Part shown: positions 1 to 11,284 of the stretch, one piece after another
Layout: each line of letters opens with the position of its first letter
How positions within the stretch are numbered: the stretch's first letter is position 1
Assembly (NCBI GenBank): GCA_963576725.1
Contig: OY755240.1
Location: 62,478,003-62,542,002, forward strand
Source of the DNA: Azorinus chamasolen
Taxonomy: Eukaryota > Mollusca > Bivalvia > Cardiida > Solecurtidae
Length of the DNA stretch: 64,000 nt
Direction: 5' to 3'
Position numbers and translations under genes: made by a program
The notes under the pieces: model-generated
The model's input: only the letters and a program-made list of their open reading frames with translations
Told to the model about the DNA's origin: nothing
Database searches by the model: none

Positions 1-185
1 TTGTTCATGTTAGGAATGTTTATGTCTAGTACTTGTGTGTTTATTAATGTTTTCTGTGTTCATCCCGTGTATGTGCCTGCGTTTGGGTGTGTATTTGTGT
101 GTGTGTGTGACGTACTATCTATCGATGTTTTGGTGGTGGTTGCGTCTTGTATGTGGCTTTGCCTGCTTGACTTTACTACTTTTTT
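1..185 (+). repeat. PLE family B 3' tail fragment
   Basis: This is the terminal part of the family B tail, recognisable by its GT-rich stretch followed by the conserved words TGGTGGTGGTTGCGTCTTG and GCCTGCTTGACTTTACTACT. It matches the ends of the tails at 53690-53740 and 61030-61090. The upstream part lies outside the window, so I cannot say whether a full element precedes it. The open frames across it are by-products of low-complexity sequence, not genes. Confidence 0.85.
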
Positions 186-1758
186 CATTGGACGGTTGTA
201 TTGTAGATTTAATGAAATCTTGTTAATTTACAGAGTGCTGCCGATATGAAAACTAAATAATAAAACCATATACAACCTTCTTTAGACGCCTGCAATGTAA
301 CATCACACAAATGCGGTAACCCCTGGAGGAAATAAGCGTCTGATCAAGATCCGTGCTGTTTGACACTCAGATAAGCCAAGCTGTTAGATACACATAACGC
401 ACTAATTCTGCAAATAAATAGAAATGAATAAAATGTGAGCATACGACAACACATCGCGGACGAACATCTTGCAGATGAAAATTGTTCATCGTCCATTTAC
501 TCCCTAACACAAGGATATCGTACAAGCCAAATTGTAAATGATATGTATTGATTTTTTCAACGATATAAATTGAATCACCATGTTTCTTTTTTTCTGACTA
601 CATAATTACAAAAAGCCATATTGACTATTTCCTTCATGTGGTATGTGATATTTTCGTTCATGTTGTATTGAAATAACGATCGACGTTTTAACCCATAACA
701 TCCCGTAAGCCCACACATTAGTACATATGCAAACAATGTAGACCTAGATGCGGTCTTAACCAAAATGATGCATTACTTTCAGAAAATCGAGTAAAGGTTG
801 AAATACCAAAATATGTATTTTGTTGGGAAAATGAGAAAAAAATGAGAAAAAGGTGAATCGTGATAATAAATGGTTGTCAGTCTTGAAGAATGACTAATAT
901 TTTTATTAATATATTCATGTTTCTAAAGCTTATGAATTATGTTTAAATGACTGGACCCACTACAAATAAAAATGTCTATAAAAATATGGTCAACACATTA
1001 AAACTGTTACTACAGTTTTCTTCATCATTATTTTACAGTATACTCGTATGTGCAATTTAATTATTGTTTGTATTATATGGAAACAACAGTAAACATAGCC
1101 ATTAGAATTTCTCTATGCATGTATGAATGAATGTGTTAAATGGCCTTAGGCCATATTATACTGAGCCATATTACACACGAAATGCCCCATGCAGGGTCAG
1201 TCTCCAGATGTCAGTTATCATAGTGGTCCTTTGTCAAATACCCAACAGGGGACAATGATTATTACAAGGTCATAAAACCCGATTCCTGTATATTACGTAT
1301 TGTTGCATTCCTTTATGTAGCTGTGGTAACTTGTCAAAAGAATCAATAATTGCCGTCATGGTGCCTAAAAGTTAGTTCTGGGCATAATGTAGGTAATAAT
1401 CAGTAAAACTATAAAACGCATCCAATGAACAATTCCGTAAATAACAGTAATCCAGAATCACTTTTTTCCTATGGATTTATGGTCAAAATTGTCAATGTTC
1501 CAAAATTGCAAAAGGATCATATTTATGCTAAACTATTTCCCTGATGAAAAAATATGTGTGAGTAAATCACTTCACGAATATAAACCCTTCATTCCGCTTG
1601 CCTGTTTATGCCAATGCAAACATAGTAGACCCAGATCAAAAGTATTGAAACAACTTTACAAACAGAGTAGATCCAGATCAGACAGCTTTTGATCAGGTTC
1701 TTGTCGATTTGCTTAAGACATAATATACCGGTAGGTCTGGTTGTACAATTACTGCAAT
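186..1758. other. No gene recognised
   Basis: AT-rich DNA with only short random open frames. Near 1659-1697 there is half of the short palindromic repeat seen complete at 2722-2789 (words AACAGAGTAG and GATCAGACAGC). I see no RNA gene or transposase here. Confidence 0.6.
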
Positions 1759-1766
1759 AGCATGTG

Positions 1767-2544
1767 GGTTTATTTCCATTTCGTCTACTTCCCATTTCGT
1801 CTACTGTATTTCATTCCCATTTCGCCTACTCTAAATTTTTACTCTGTTCCCACTTCGTCTACTGTTATAATTAAGTTATATTTACTCAGTTATTTTGCTA
1901 ATATCATATAAGATTCAGACATTTTAGGACTTTTTAATGTTTTTTATATATTTTTTTAATATTTAAGATGCTTTGTTCGGCGGCAGACTTAATCCACAGT
2001 GGTAATTTTGACACCTATCACTGTTAGGGGGGCAATTGCATAATCATGTTTTCTAAAGTATTACCATGACTTATATCAGTTGGTCCATTGCATAATCATG
2101 TTTTCACAGTTTTCTTAAGCATTACCATGGTCATTTGGGTTTGGACCCAGATCAAAAAATTTAAATGATGATCATTTTCCTTGGTTGGCTGAAGTGGTTT
2201 CTTGTTTTTTTTAAATTTCATTTTCGATTGCATAAAATTTCTAAGTTAAATCTTAAAACTTTTTTGGGTTTTGAACTGGATCAATTGTTTGGGTCATGAT
2301 AAGCCAAAAATATTACAACTTGATATTAAACAGTCCTATTTAAAATGCATGAATTTGCCTGATGTGAAGATATTATACTATTGATCAAAGACATAAAAAT
2401 ATAAGCAGTAGACATAAAAATATAAGCAGTAGACGACATAGGAAAGGGTGTAAAATTAGGAGTAGACAAAATGGGAACAAAAGCCAAAATTGTAGAGAAA
2501 TGGGAAGTAGACGAAATGGGAAGTAGACGAAATGGGAAGTTACC
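1767..2544. mobile_element. Non-autonomous DNA transposon (MITE-like)
   Basis: Inverted termini start GG and contain repeats of the word CCATTTCGTCTACTTCC (left 1767-1860, right about 2400-2544 in reverse complement). The element is flanked by AGCATGTG on both sides (1759-1766 and 2545-2552), an 8-bp target duplication. The 778-bp body has no transposase. GG ends and an 8-9 bp duplication fit Merlin or Mutator-like elements, but with no coding part the superfamily is only a guess. Confidence 0.7.
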
Positions 2545-2721
2545 AGCATGTGCTCATATATCATTAACCCTCCATGAAATCATTATTTCTTACACGAATA
2601 TTCATGAAGAAGATCTAAAGGCTTTTTGTCACAATGTTAAAATTTCTGAAGGGTGGTGACATTTAAAAAAGATTATTGGCTCTGACAGATCAATTAGGAT
2701 TAGATCAACAAAATTTCATAA

Positions 2722-2789
2722 GCAAACAGAGCAGAACCTGATCAGACAGCTCTTACAGGAACTGTCCGATCTGGATCTACTCTATTTGC
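2722..2789. repeat. Short palindromic repeat (hairpin family H)
   Basis: An imperfect palindrome of about 68 bp. GCAAACAGAGCAGA at the left mirrors TCTACTCTATTTGC at the right, with GATCAGACAGCT facing AACTGTCCGATC inside. Related copies lie at 3012-3070 (degenerate), 44390-44447, 44591-44657 and 45197-45260, with a half copy at 1659-1697. It has no coding capacity and may be a tiny foldback MITE. Confidence 0.65.
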
Positions 2790-2799
2790 AAACGCGAAT

Positions 2800-3726
2800 G
2801 AAGCCGTTTATATAAGAAGAGAAGGAATGGGAAATTGATTTTAAAGCAAATTAGGTGTCTGCTGCCAACAGTGTTAAATCGTGTTAATTAATCATTTTTT
2901 CTCTTAAGAATATTTATTAAAGATTTCATGACCTCATGAATATTCATTACAGGGATTACAGAGACGCTAGACAACCCTGATCGAATCTAAAGAAATAAGT
3001 CTTCGGACTAAGCAATCAGAGCATATCCTGATCAGACAGTTTCTGCGTGATTTGGGTTTACGCTGTTAACAAAACGTTTGTATAGAATATTTTTCCACGA
3101 AGAAAAAGCCCATTAACCTACAGTGCTAGATCTAAGTCACATTTATAACAGAATGTAGCATATCCTTTTTTATAATTGTAGACCCAAGTCATCCACTGCA
3201 TCTCTAGTATAAATTTCACGGAAAACAGCCATCGAGACAAAATGTAGGCCTAAATCACATCACATTTTCTTGAACATCTCGTCTTTTGGTAATTTAAATA
3301 ATCCTATTTAGTCTCTGTCGGATTAGGAGCTACACCCGTAGGCAGGGATACACCCATAGGCAGCAGAAATTACCATTTTAGCACTCAAATCGAAGCAGAA
3401 GTACATTACGTGCGATTCTTTTCTATACGATATCTAGTTCGTTATTCATAGCGAATGTCACAAGTGACGTCATCACAAGGGAGATATGCGAACGACCAAA
3501 ATTAGCCAGTGCTTACTTATCGGTGATATATGACAGCTGCTATGTGCGATATGACTGTATTTTTGTGTTTTCGAAACTACGTCGTACAATGTACCCATTT
3601 GTCAAATATTTACGAAAAAGTGTCCTGCCTGTTTACTTGACCTTTAAGTGAACTAAATAATTGTCTATGGATATTGTGATGACTAAATATGTGTGCTTTA
3701 ACGAAAACAAAAGATGTTCATACTTG
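2800..3726. other. No gene recognised
   Basis: AT-rich sequence holding a degenerate hairpin-H copy at about 3012-3070 and no open frame or motif I can support. Confidence 0.5.
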
Positions 3727-3728
3727 TA

Positions 3729-5038
3729 TACACCTGGAAAAAAGTAAGCACCCCCGGTTTTTCACTGTGGTTTCAGTATCAGTATTTCAAATCAAATAAC
3801 TGCAAAAATTAAATCGTTTGCAAGATCAAGACTGTTGTCAACATATATCAAAATCGTTTCTTATTCAAAACTTGTTTTATTTGTTTGTGTTGATTTACGT
3901 CCGTTTCTGTTCATTATGGGCTAATTGGACGCCCCAGAGAGAGGGGAGGGGATACTTATTTTGTAACGTCGTACAAACGTCGGTTAAAGTATAGAGCTGC
4001 AAATTCAATTAATATGTATTTGCTTTGCAGTTTCTTGTTAAAAATGTCTATTTGAGTCAATATACTAATTTAGTACCTTATCTGGTCCATACTGTATGTA
4101 ACCTCCATTTGTATGGCTAACTGCCTCGACCCTTAGTCTCATCCCACCAGTCAGGTCCCCTGTTGCATGGTTAGCTGTCGCCACTCTTGATGCTGATCTG
4201 CTTTCAGTTCATCCAGATTCTGTGCAGGAATGTGCATGTTTTGTATCCAACGGCCAAGAATGTCCAAGATATGCTCCAGCGAATTTAGATCAGGGCTTCT
4301 GGTTGGTCAATGCAATGTCTCAATAGTGTTGCGGCAATGCTCTGGAACGATGGGGCCTATTGTTGTCAACTATGTATACAGGCCTAGTAGCAAGTTGGTG
4401 GTTCTCGAAATGAGGCACAATAACTGGCTCGAGAACGTCGCGAATGTAGCGTTCAACGGTAAAGCTGCCCTGTATGGTTACCAAGTCCATCTTGTCATGA
4501 GATATGCAACCCAGACCATTTCAGAACACCAACCATACGAAACTGTCCGTTTAGTGTTTCTTTCCTCTCGCTGTGTGGTTACATGAAATCTTCCTGGCCT
4601 TGGCAGATCTTGGACATCATTGGTCTCAATAGTTTTATGCTTTATAGCCAACCTGCTAATAACAGTGTGTTCGTAGCCAAGGTGACGCACTATTGCCTTG
4701 AAAGACATTCCTGTTGAATGATTGCTGATGATTGCCATCTTTCTGCTTCTGATAGTCTTCTGACAATATTTACGTTTTGAATGCCGACGTATGAACACTA
4801 TGCACTATAAATACCCAATACTGTTGCATTACCATATTGCTTTTTGCGAAAGGCATTTGGTGCTCGAGACTACCATCTGTATCTACGTGTAAATACATTG
4901 CCAATGTGGAACGAAGCTTAAAATACCAAGTATGGAATATCATTAATGTTATCTCCAAACATATATTTTTCAGAAGCGTCCATATTTAATCTTCTATATA
5001 CAAAAATATTAGGGGGTGCTTAACTTTTTCCAGGTGTA
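3729..5038 (-). mobile_element. Tc1/mariner-superfamily transposon, inactive
   Basis: Terminal inverted repeats TACACCTGGAAAAA (3729) and TTTTTCCAGGTGTA (ending 5038), each bounded by TA as expected for TA-target insertion. The inner part of the termini (AAGCACCCCC and GGGGGTGCTT) is also inverted. Total length of about 1.3 kb is usual for Tc1-like elements. The transposase is on the minus strand and is decayed (next entry). Confidence 0.85.
4075..4798 (-). pseudogene. Tc1-like transposase pseudogene
   Basis: The N-terminal 106 residues (4798-4478) hold the paired helix-turn-helix region of Tc1 transposases: MSFKAIVRHLGYEHTVISRL, then the linker PRPGRFHVTTQREE. Further along the same strand, in shifted frames, are the catalytic-core pieces DNNRPHRSRAL (the usual DNARPH motif) and NSLEHILDILGRWI (the usual NPIEH-W-LGR motif). 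Several frameshifts and stops separate these pieces, so it cannot make transposase. Confidence 0.85.
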
Positions 5039-5430
5039 TATTTTGCAGTTTAACCATTTTCTTTGCCTCGCCTGAAAGCTATTTTTGGTGTCATTGATAG
5101 ACGGTTATTGTGTGTGTGTATTTGCTATCGATGTTTTGATAATGAGTGTGCCTTGCGTATACAAACTATTTTACCCCTTATTTATACACACAAGTCAAAT
5201 CTTCGGTGTTGCGTTACGTAATAAGAAGTTACAGTTACAACTTTCGTACAAGTTAGCGGAAAAACTGTTTTGACGAAGATGGGGGGAAATCTTTACAGCA
5301 GTAAGTGTTATTTGTTTTCTAAGGAGCTGAATATATGCGTAATATACATCTAATAACTTAATTAGAACACGAAATTTTATTTTAGCTTTTTGTATGTTAA
5401 ATGCATGCATGTTTGAAACTAGTTACTCTT

Positions 5431-5665
5431 GGTTTAAGTCCCCCAGTAGATTATTTTGGTTACTGATCGTTCCAAGGCGATACTCCTGCTTTCAGCCTAT
5501 GGTCAATTTTGTTGTTTAATATGCTTAAAGTTTAATGTTTTTCGTCTTGATATGCGTCCTGTTATGTGTTGTCTTGTGGTTATACCGTTTCTTGTTTGAT
5601 GGTGCGCTGTCATTTCCTGTGTGGCTCTCCCTGTTTGACTATTGTTTCCATATTGATCAATATTA
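5431..5665 (+). repeat. PLE family C tail fragment
   Basis: Matches the C tail that lies on the minus strand at 62934-63230 and on the plus strand at 39215-39510: GTTTAAGTCCCCCAGTAG, CGTTCCAAGGCGATACT, CCTGCTTTCAGCCTATGG, TCGTCTTGATATGCGTCCTG, and an end like CCCTGTTTGACTAT. No RT piece is attached, so it is a solo tail. Confidence 0.8.
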
Positions 5666-6149
5666 GTGAACGAATCGCCACAAGTAAACTAAAATGATAT
5701 ACTACCTGTGCTTAAGAGATGGGAAAACACGTATTATGGTGTTTAGGGCCTATATATTTGTATTAGATAGTGTCAACTTAAGGGTGTGTTTATGAGAACG
5801 ACGTTGCCACACTACACATATTGTGTACGAACTAATCAAATCTTGGAATATCAATTAGCTCTTCGGATTACTTATAATGGTGATTGTGCGTGATTTAGTT
5901 GAGTTAACGGCACTTTGACACTACATAGGTCACACAGCGCCATATACATATCCTGACAGTAATGGCAGGTGCTTCAATATGTTGTTGCCATGGTTAAATA
6001 AAGATGCCTGTGATTGGATGATTTTGCTCATAAGTATCTGCTGTAAGTTTCTTTTGGGCGACATTCTGTAATATTTCGTTACAATTATATCACGTATTAA
6101 TTCTTTTCCCGTTGTGGAAAAATAGTATCTTCTAAATTTTGGATCATTG

Positions 6150-6346
6150 TTATATTTTTTTATCTTTCGGGGTCATTGTGTTATTTGGTTTAAAAACTGA
6201 ATACTGCTTAAGCCGGTGCCTTTGGACGTGCATAGTGTTGTCCTTTTAATTACTAGTCATGAACAGACTCAATAAAACCGAGTATGCAATGTTCTCTTTT
6301 TCCATTTCTACTTTTGCTTTCGAAGGATCACCCATTTTCAGAATAA
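6150..6346 (+). repeat. R1 hairpin repeat, diverged copy
   Basis: Contains the R1 landmarks GCTTAAGCCGGTGC, a CATGAACAGACTCAATAAAA hairpin and TTCGAAGGATCACCCATTTT. It is diverged from the tandem copies at 25268-26535 (for example its first hairpin is damaged). Confidence 0.75.
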
Positions 6347-6574
6347 ATTAATTTGGCTTACCTCTGATTCTATCAAACATTTGAAATACTATTGACTGAG
6401 TGTCAAATAATTTGAACCCTGGAGAGACGTCGAATAACTTGTCATTTACGTCTCATCTGGATCAAATGTTATTTGCAAATCTTGTTGAATAGTGAGGTAA
6501 GTGTTAAACAAACAATGAATGTATGCAACGTAGAGTAAATTGTCAAGTATGTCTAATGAAGTTGGAATTACTAT

Positions 6575-6955
6575 AGTTTTATCTAAACCGCAATTAGTTA
6601 TGCTACTGGCACTCTTCTGCAAAATGGAATAATACGAAGATATACTATTTACTCCATGAACACATCAGTTAGCTCTGCGAAATAGCACAACATAGCACGT
6701 GGCTAACAACATTGCCACCAATTTGTCAGGAATGAAAATATAAACTGATTCAGATAAATTTTCAGCCATTCATTCTCAAATATTGAATATATATCAGCTT
6801 TTGCAACTGAATGTGAGTTCTGTTATGATGATATACAAACTCCAATAAGTTATCTAAACCTTTTCTCTTCTGCAACAAGAGATAATATCAAAACAAGCTA
6901 TTTACTCCATGAGCACATCAGTTAGCTCTGAGCAATAGCACAACATAGTGTTTGA
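6575..6955 (+). repeat. Direct duplication of about 110 bp
   Basis: Two diverged direct copies, about 6590-6700 and 6845-6950. They share GTTATCTAAACC, CTCTTCTGCAA, CTATTTACTCCATGA, CACATCAGTTAGCTCTG and AATAGCACAACATAG. No coding function is seen. The two copies are about 255 bp apart. Confidence 0.7.
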
Positions 6956-6989
6956 ATAAAATTGGCATTTTTGTTGTTAGATCTTTAAA

Positions 6990-7627
6990 CGATGCTTTTC
7001 ATTCGGACAAACTAGCATGTACCCACCCGCACGGTCTCATAACATGTATTCCCAAGGGAGAAAAATCAAGACATTACCTTAAAATTGAAGACCTTTTACT
7101 TTACTAAATACAGTGTACAAAATTGGGACACGGTGCATAGAAAATCGAATAAAACCTTTACTTACAAAATAAATACACAGAGACCAAACAAGAATTGTTC
7201 GTGTACGATACATAGGGGAGAATACAATACCTATATACGATATAATACAATATACAGAAGAAAACGAACTTCCAGGAATACTACTTTTAATAGACTTCGA
7301 AAAGGCTATTGGTTCACTATGGACTTTTGTTAATAACACTTTGAAGTATTTTAATTTTAGGAGTTCAATACCAAAATGGTTCAATTTGTTTTATAAAGAT
7401 GCAAAATCAGCAGTAACTCAATGCGGATACCTCTCAGACTTTTTTAGGATAGAACGTGGTTGCAGACAATGTGATCCTTTGTCTTGTTACATTTTAATTT
7501 GTGCGCTGAAATCCTATCAATTAAAATCAGATCAAATGAAAAAATCAGAAATATAAATATCAACCGAAACGAACATAAACTGTCCCAGTTTGCTGACGAT
7601 ACAAGCTTTATTCTTGATGGATTTAAT
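6990..7627 (+). pseudogene. LINE reverse transcriptase, left part
   Basis: Across shifting frames the sequence reads as an L1-like non-LTR RT. Pieces seen are CIPKGEKSRHYLK (the start of RT), a DFEKA-type region, RGCRQCDPLSCYI (motif normally RGCRQGDPLS, with Gly changed to Cys) and KLSQFADDTSFILDG (catalytic FADD). Frameshifts and stops make it dead. It breaks off at 7627, where PLE A is inserted, and resumes at 11728. The lineage (L1 or a relative) is not certain from this stretch. Confidence 0.85.
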
Positions 7628-7786
7628 GGTACTTCCATCTTCCTCCTATTGTATGTTTGTTTTGTCTTTGTGCGTCTCTTGTTGTTTTTTCTACCTATGT
7701 ACATTTGCTGTTTCCTTGTGTTGCTGTTCGGGCGAGTGTTTGTTCTGTATGTGGTGTTTCCTGCATGACTCATTTTTGTACTTTTA
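7628..7786 (+). repeat. Upstream pseudo-LTR of PLE A
   Basis: Identical over 159 bp to the element's 3' end at 11569-11727, from GGTACTTCCATCTTCC to CATTTTTGTACTTTTA. It joins directly to the leader at 7787. Identity of the two copies implies a young insertion or recent conversion. Confidence 0.9.
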
Positions 7787-8045
7787 TTATCACAACAGTG
7801 TTGCTTGTGCCGTGTGGTGGCCGTAAAAAGTCTCCCCGTACACGTAATCGATGTTGTTATCATTCTCTTGCAGGATATGCAAGTAACATACACAACTCTC
7901 ATTCGCCTCTTACATCATCATAAGTATGTCATGCACGTCGTGGTAGGTGTTGTGTTCACCAACAATTTGATGCACTTGGTAGCTACACTAATGTAATTGA
8001 CGTGTTGATGAACACAATACAGGTGCCCCTCTATCACTTTCCAAT
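7787..8045 (+). promoter_or_regulatory. 5' leader of PLE A
   Basis: Begins TTATCACAACAGTG and includes GTGTGGTGGCCGTAAA, TCTCCCCGTACACGTAA and CATTCTCTTGCAGGATATGC. Related leaders occur at 23099-23232 (A), 56637-56700 (B) and inside each R1 tandem unit. Such conservation in a non-coding stretch suggests a promoter or RNA-structure role, but none is proven. The final 25 bases before the ATG show no unusual feature. Confidence 0.6.
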
Positions 8046-11000
8046 ATGAATAAAGTTAAAATACCTCGAATAGAACTAAAATCTTTAAATATGCAATCTG
8101 TGTCGTCTGTACAAGTACCCAGAAATATTTCTAATTTCTCTTCCCTTCAACCTTTTGTTCGTTTAAAACAACTTAATCTTCAGTCGGCTTCATCTTTTCA
8201 CATACCATCTCTTTCTATTAATAAATGTTTTTTCAATGGACCAAGAGTTGTACTTTCACCTTTAAAATCTGTTATCCAAAATGTTTCTTCTATTCGTAAA
8301 CGGTCCTTATGCAGGCGACACAGAGTGTATCCAATTATCCAAAAGTGCTTTGCTAAGAGGTGCATATGTTGTAGTAACATTTCTTGTAATTCCACTATAG
8401 AATCTACAGTTAATGGTAGAACATTTAATGTCAAGATAAACTCAGACGTTGATTGTACTACTACTAACGTTATTTATGTTTTAACTTGAAACGCGCCTAG
8501 TTGCGGTATACAGTACGTAGGACAAACAGGACGTGCTTTGAAAACTCGATTTCGTGAGCATGCATATCAGTGTCGTAAACTAAACAATTTTTTATACCAA
8601 CACTTTCGGAAATCTGGCCATTCTTTTAAAGATGTTTTAGTACAAATTGTTGAGCATATAACATATGATAAGGAGGCGACTAGTAGCTTTAAATCGAAAG
8701 CTAGATTTATATCTGAATTAAATTGGATCAAAAAATTGCAAACACCTTTTCCTTTAGGACTGAATGATAATATTTACCAGACTGGAAATATTTCAAAAGA
8801 ACCAGATATAGATATTTTTTCAATTTTTTCTATTAGAAAACGCAAATCTCGTTCGCATGGCATTCGCAAGAATGGTAATGTTAAACGAAAATCTCGTTTG
8901 AAATTGACTCTTCTTGATCTACATACTTTACGCCTAACTTCGGGTAAACATGCCATGCTTTCTAGACTTTCCTCCTTATCTATATGTTCATTAAAAGAAA
9001 TTGACGAGCAAGCCGATAAAATTATTTTTCGATCAGATCCTCTCATAGGAACGGCTAGTTTGATACAAAGCTTTACTCTACATGTTCTCAGACCGCACAT
9101 CGACAAATTATCTGAACACCAAAGATTCTTCTTGAAAATTCCTTTTATTAATAAAGGTATTGATTTTATTGACCTCCAAAGTATTTTTAGAGACAAAAAT
9201 GTAATTGACACTATTCCTAAATACTTTAAAAATACAGAACCACCTATCATTTGCTACAAATATAACAAACCCATCAGAAATACAATTTTCAACTATAATA
9301 AAATTGTGGCCGACCTTAATATTAATGATAATATTCCTGATAATTGAGATTGCGCCACCTCAAAATTTTGCTATTCTCCGGCTGGTCATGTGATTACTGG
9401 TAATTTTGAGATAATTAAAGATAAACGTCTACGATCTCTTTTGAATAAAGGTCCCAAATATAGAATACCATCCTTGATAAATTTTAACTCTTGTCGAGTT
9501 CAGATTGCGGAGGCTTTACAAAATTTTAGTATTAAATGGTGTCGAAGAGAACATGTTGAGTCTAATGCCCTTTCTTGTTGGAAAAAACTAATTTTTGATA
9601 TAATTGATAAACGCATTTCCTTTTACAGCTCTAATAAACACCTTCTTCCACCTAAACCTAGAACTTCATTTAGACATCTTAAAAAGGGTTTTGTAGGATT
9701 TCCATTCAAAATACGTTTTTGTTCCTGCTGATAAGGCATCAAATAATGTGATTATTATTTGACGATTACATTATATCGATGTCTTGAAGCAGGAAATTAT
9801 TAATACCAAGTCATACATTTCAGTTACCACTGACGAAAAGACCATCATTTCAGACCATGTCAAAAAGTGTGAACTATTTGGAACCGATATTAAAATTACA
9901 CAACATAAACTTCCTACTATGTATTGGTTACCAAAACTACATAAAAAACCATATAAAGCGCGTTTCATTGCAAATTCTAGTTCATGTACAACTACTAGAT
10001 TGTCTATACTTTTGACTTCTTGTTTAACGAAGGTAAAGGAACATGTAAAATTTTACTGTGATAAGACTTATGAAAATTCTGGAATAAATCTCTTCTGGTC
10101 TATTAAGAACTCTTCAGAAGTCTTAAACAAACTTAAGAACAAAAGGTATCTTGCATCCACTGTAAGCACGTACGATTTTTCTACTCTGTACACAACTCTT
10201 CCTCATATTTTAATTAAGGATAAGCTTACTAACTTGATCCAGAAAGTATTTGCCCGAGAAAAAACATCATTCTTGGCATGTAATGCTGAAAAAGCTTTCT
10301 TTACTGACGAGCAAATGAAATATTACACCAATTGGACTTGCTCAGAAGTTTGCGAAGCACTAACCTTTCTTTTGGATAACATATTTGTACGTTATGGGAA
10401 TGCTATATACCGTCAGGTAATTGGTATTCCCATGGGTACGAATTGTGCACCACTTGTCGCAGATTTGTTTTTGTACTGCTATGAGAGAGATTTCATGTTG
10501 AGTTTGAATCCTCAATCACAAGCAGATGTTATAAAAACCTTCAATGAAACTTGTCGATATTTGGATGATATTTTTAACTTAGATAACCCTTTCTTTGATG
10601 CTCTGATTCCTACAATTTATCCTAAAGAACTCAAATTGAATAAAGCTAACCCGTCCGACAATTATGCAGCGTTTCTTGACCTAGACCTTAAAATTAATAA
10701 TGGAATGATTTCTTCTAAAATATATGACAAAAGAGATGATTTTGATTTTAATATTGTAAATTTTCCTCATCTTGACGGGGATGTTCCCCGTGCTCCATCT
10801 TACGGGGTTTATATATCTCAACTTATGCGTTTTGCTAGAGCTTGTTCATCTATTGACGATTTTAACAGTCGAAATCTCATTTTAACTGATAAACTGCTTA
10901 AACAAGGATATAGATACCATAAACTAAGACAAACTTTCTCTAAATTTTACTATCCAAATCTCTCGCTTATTGGCAAGTACAAATGTAATCTAAAGGTACT

Positions 11001-11232
11001 TTTGCGACACGGTATTTCACATCCGGAATTTTATGGTGATGTGATTTACAAACTTCGTAAAATTATTGGACATACCCATTTTCTCACTTTGTTCATCAAA
11101 TATATAAAACAATTCATTAAAAAGGGATATGATCCTGTATTACTACAACATACTGCATGTTTGGTTGTGAACCCTTTTACAGTTGGCAATCACGCTGGCA
11201 TCTTTGCATGTACGCCGACAAGAAAGGTTTAG
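8046..11232 (+). CDS. PLE A polyprotein: GIY-YIG endonuclease + RT, with 3 in-frame UGA
   Basis: About 1060 codons. Start chosen because B at 57013 aligns from its own ATG (both continue with SSVQ-P). Order: N-terminal region; Cys cluster KRCICC; UGA at codon 148; GIY-YIG-type core CGIQYVGQTGR (about 153-163) and TRFREHAYQC; basic region; UGA at codon 434 in the CxC motif, read U-D-C; UGA near codon 572 after ASNNVIII; RT with YDFSTLYTTLPH (catalytic Asp about 710), GIPMGTNCAP (about 793) and YLDDIF (about 838). It ends at TAG. The frame is kept across the first two UGAs. One extra base near 9690 (GGTTTTGTAGGAT against GGTTTACAGGAT in the copy at 56350) is the only frameshift. The last two thirds, 9784-11232, is fully open. 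The product would nick target DNA and reverse-transcribe the element RNA. Selenocysteine decoding is inferred. Confidence 0.87.
8487..8489 (+). other. In-frame TGA 1 (predicted Sec), zinc knuckle of endonuclease
   Basis: Context VIYVLT-U-NAPSCGIQYVG. PLE endonucleases normally have Cys here, as one ligand of the Cys/His cluster before GIY-YIG. The frame continues unbroken for 285 codons after it. B has TGA at the matching position, 57454. Confidence 0.82.
9345..9347 (+). other. In-frame TGA 2 (predicted Sec), CxC motif
   Basis: Context NIPDN-U-DCATSKFC. The linker between endonuclease and RT in Naiad-type PLEs carries a diagnostic CxC; here the first Cys codon is TGA and the second is TGC. 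TGA also sits here in the other three copies covering the site (36624, 56000, 58315). Confidence 0.82.
9760..9762 (+). other. In-frame TGA 3 (predicted Sec), start of RT domain
   Basis: Context ASNNVIII-U-RLHYIDVL, following the FVPADKA motif. TGA recurs at the same place in B (58727) and in a dead A copy (36983). The frame downstream stays open to the TAG at 11230. Confidence 0.82.
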
Positions 11233-11238
11233 TACTCT

Positions 11239-11284
11239 ATGAAGGCGACCTCTTAAATTCAGAAATGGAAGGAGAACGTCGGAT
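11239..11284 (+). promoter_or_regulatory. SECIS element of PLE A
   Basis: Starts 6 nt after the stop codon. AUGA at 11239-11242, 12 nt, then AAA in the apical loop, and GGAU at 11281-11284. Helix by eye: GGCG pairs with CGUC and CUCUU pairs with AGGAG, separated by an A-C / A-A internal loop, leaving one bulged A after AUGA. The AUGA-to-AAA spacing fits the eukaryotic SECIS model. The copy at 35825 has UGAU at the 3' quartet, the canonical form. Folding was done by hand only. Confidence 0.8.

Noticed and set aside
4230..4586. A 118-codon plus-strand frame.
   Set aside because: It is antisense to the decayed Tc1 transposase.
7844..7873. A GT...AG stretch in the PLE A leader (GTAATC to TTGCAG), like a tiny intron.
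   Set aside because: Only about 30 nt long, below usual intron size, and the leader is conserved as a whole. It may be a structural or promoter motif instead.
8774..9250. A 158-codon minus-strand frame.
   Set aside because: Shadow of the PLE A coding region.
9784..11232. Taking the 482-codon frame as an independent RT gene.
   Set aside because: Its apparent start is a TTG inside the conserved RT block. The frame continues upstream through the TGA at 9760 with conserved residues.
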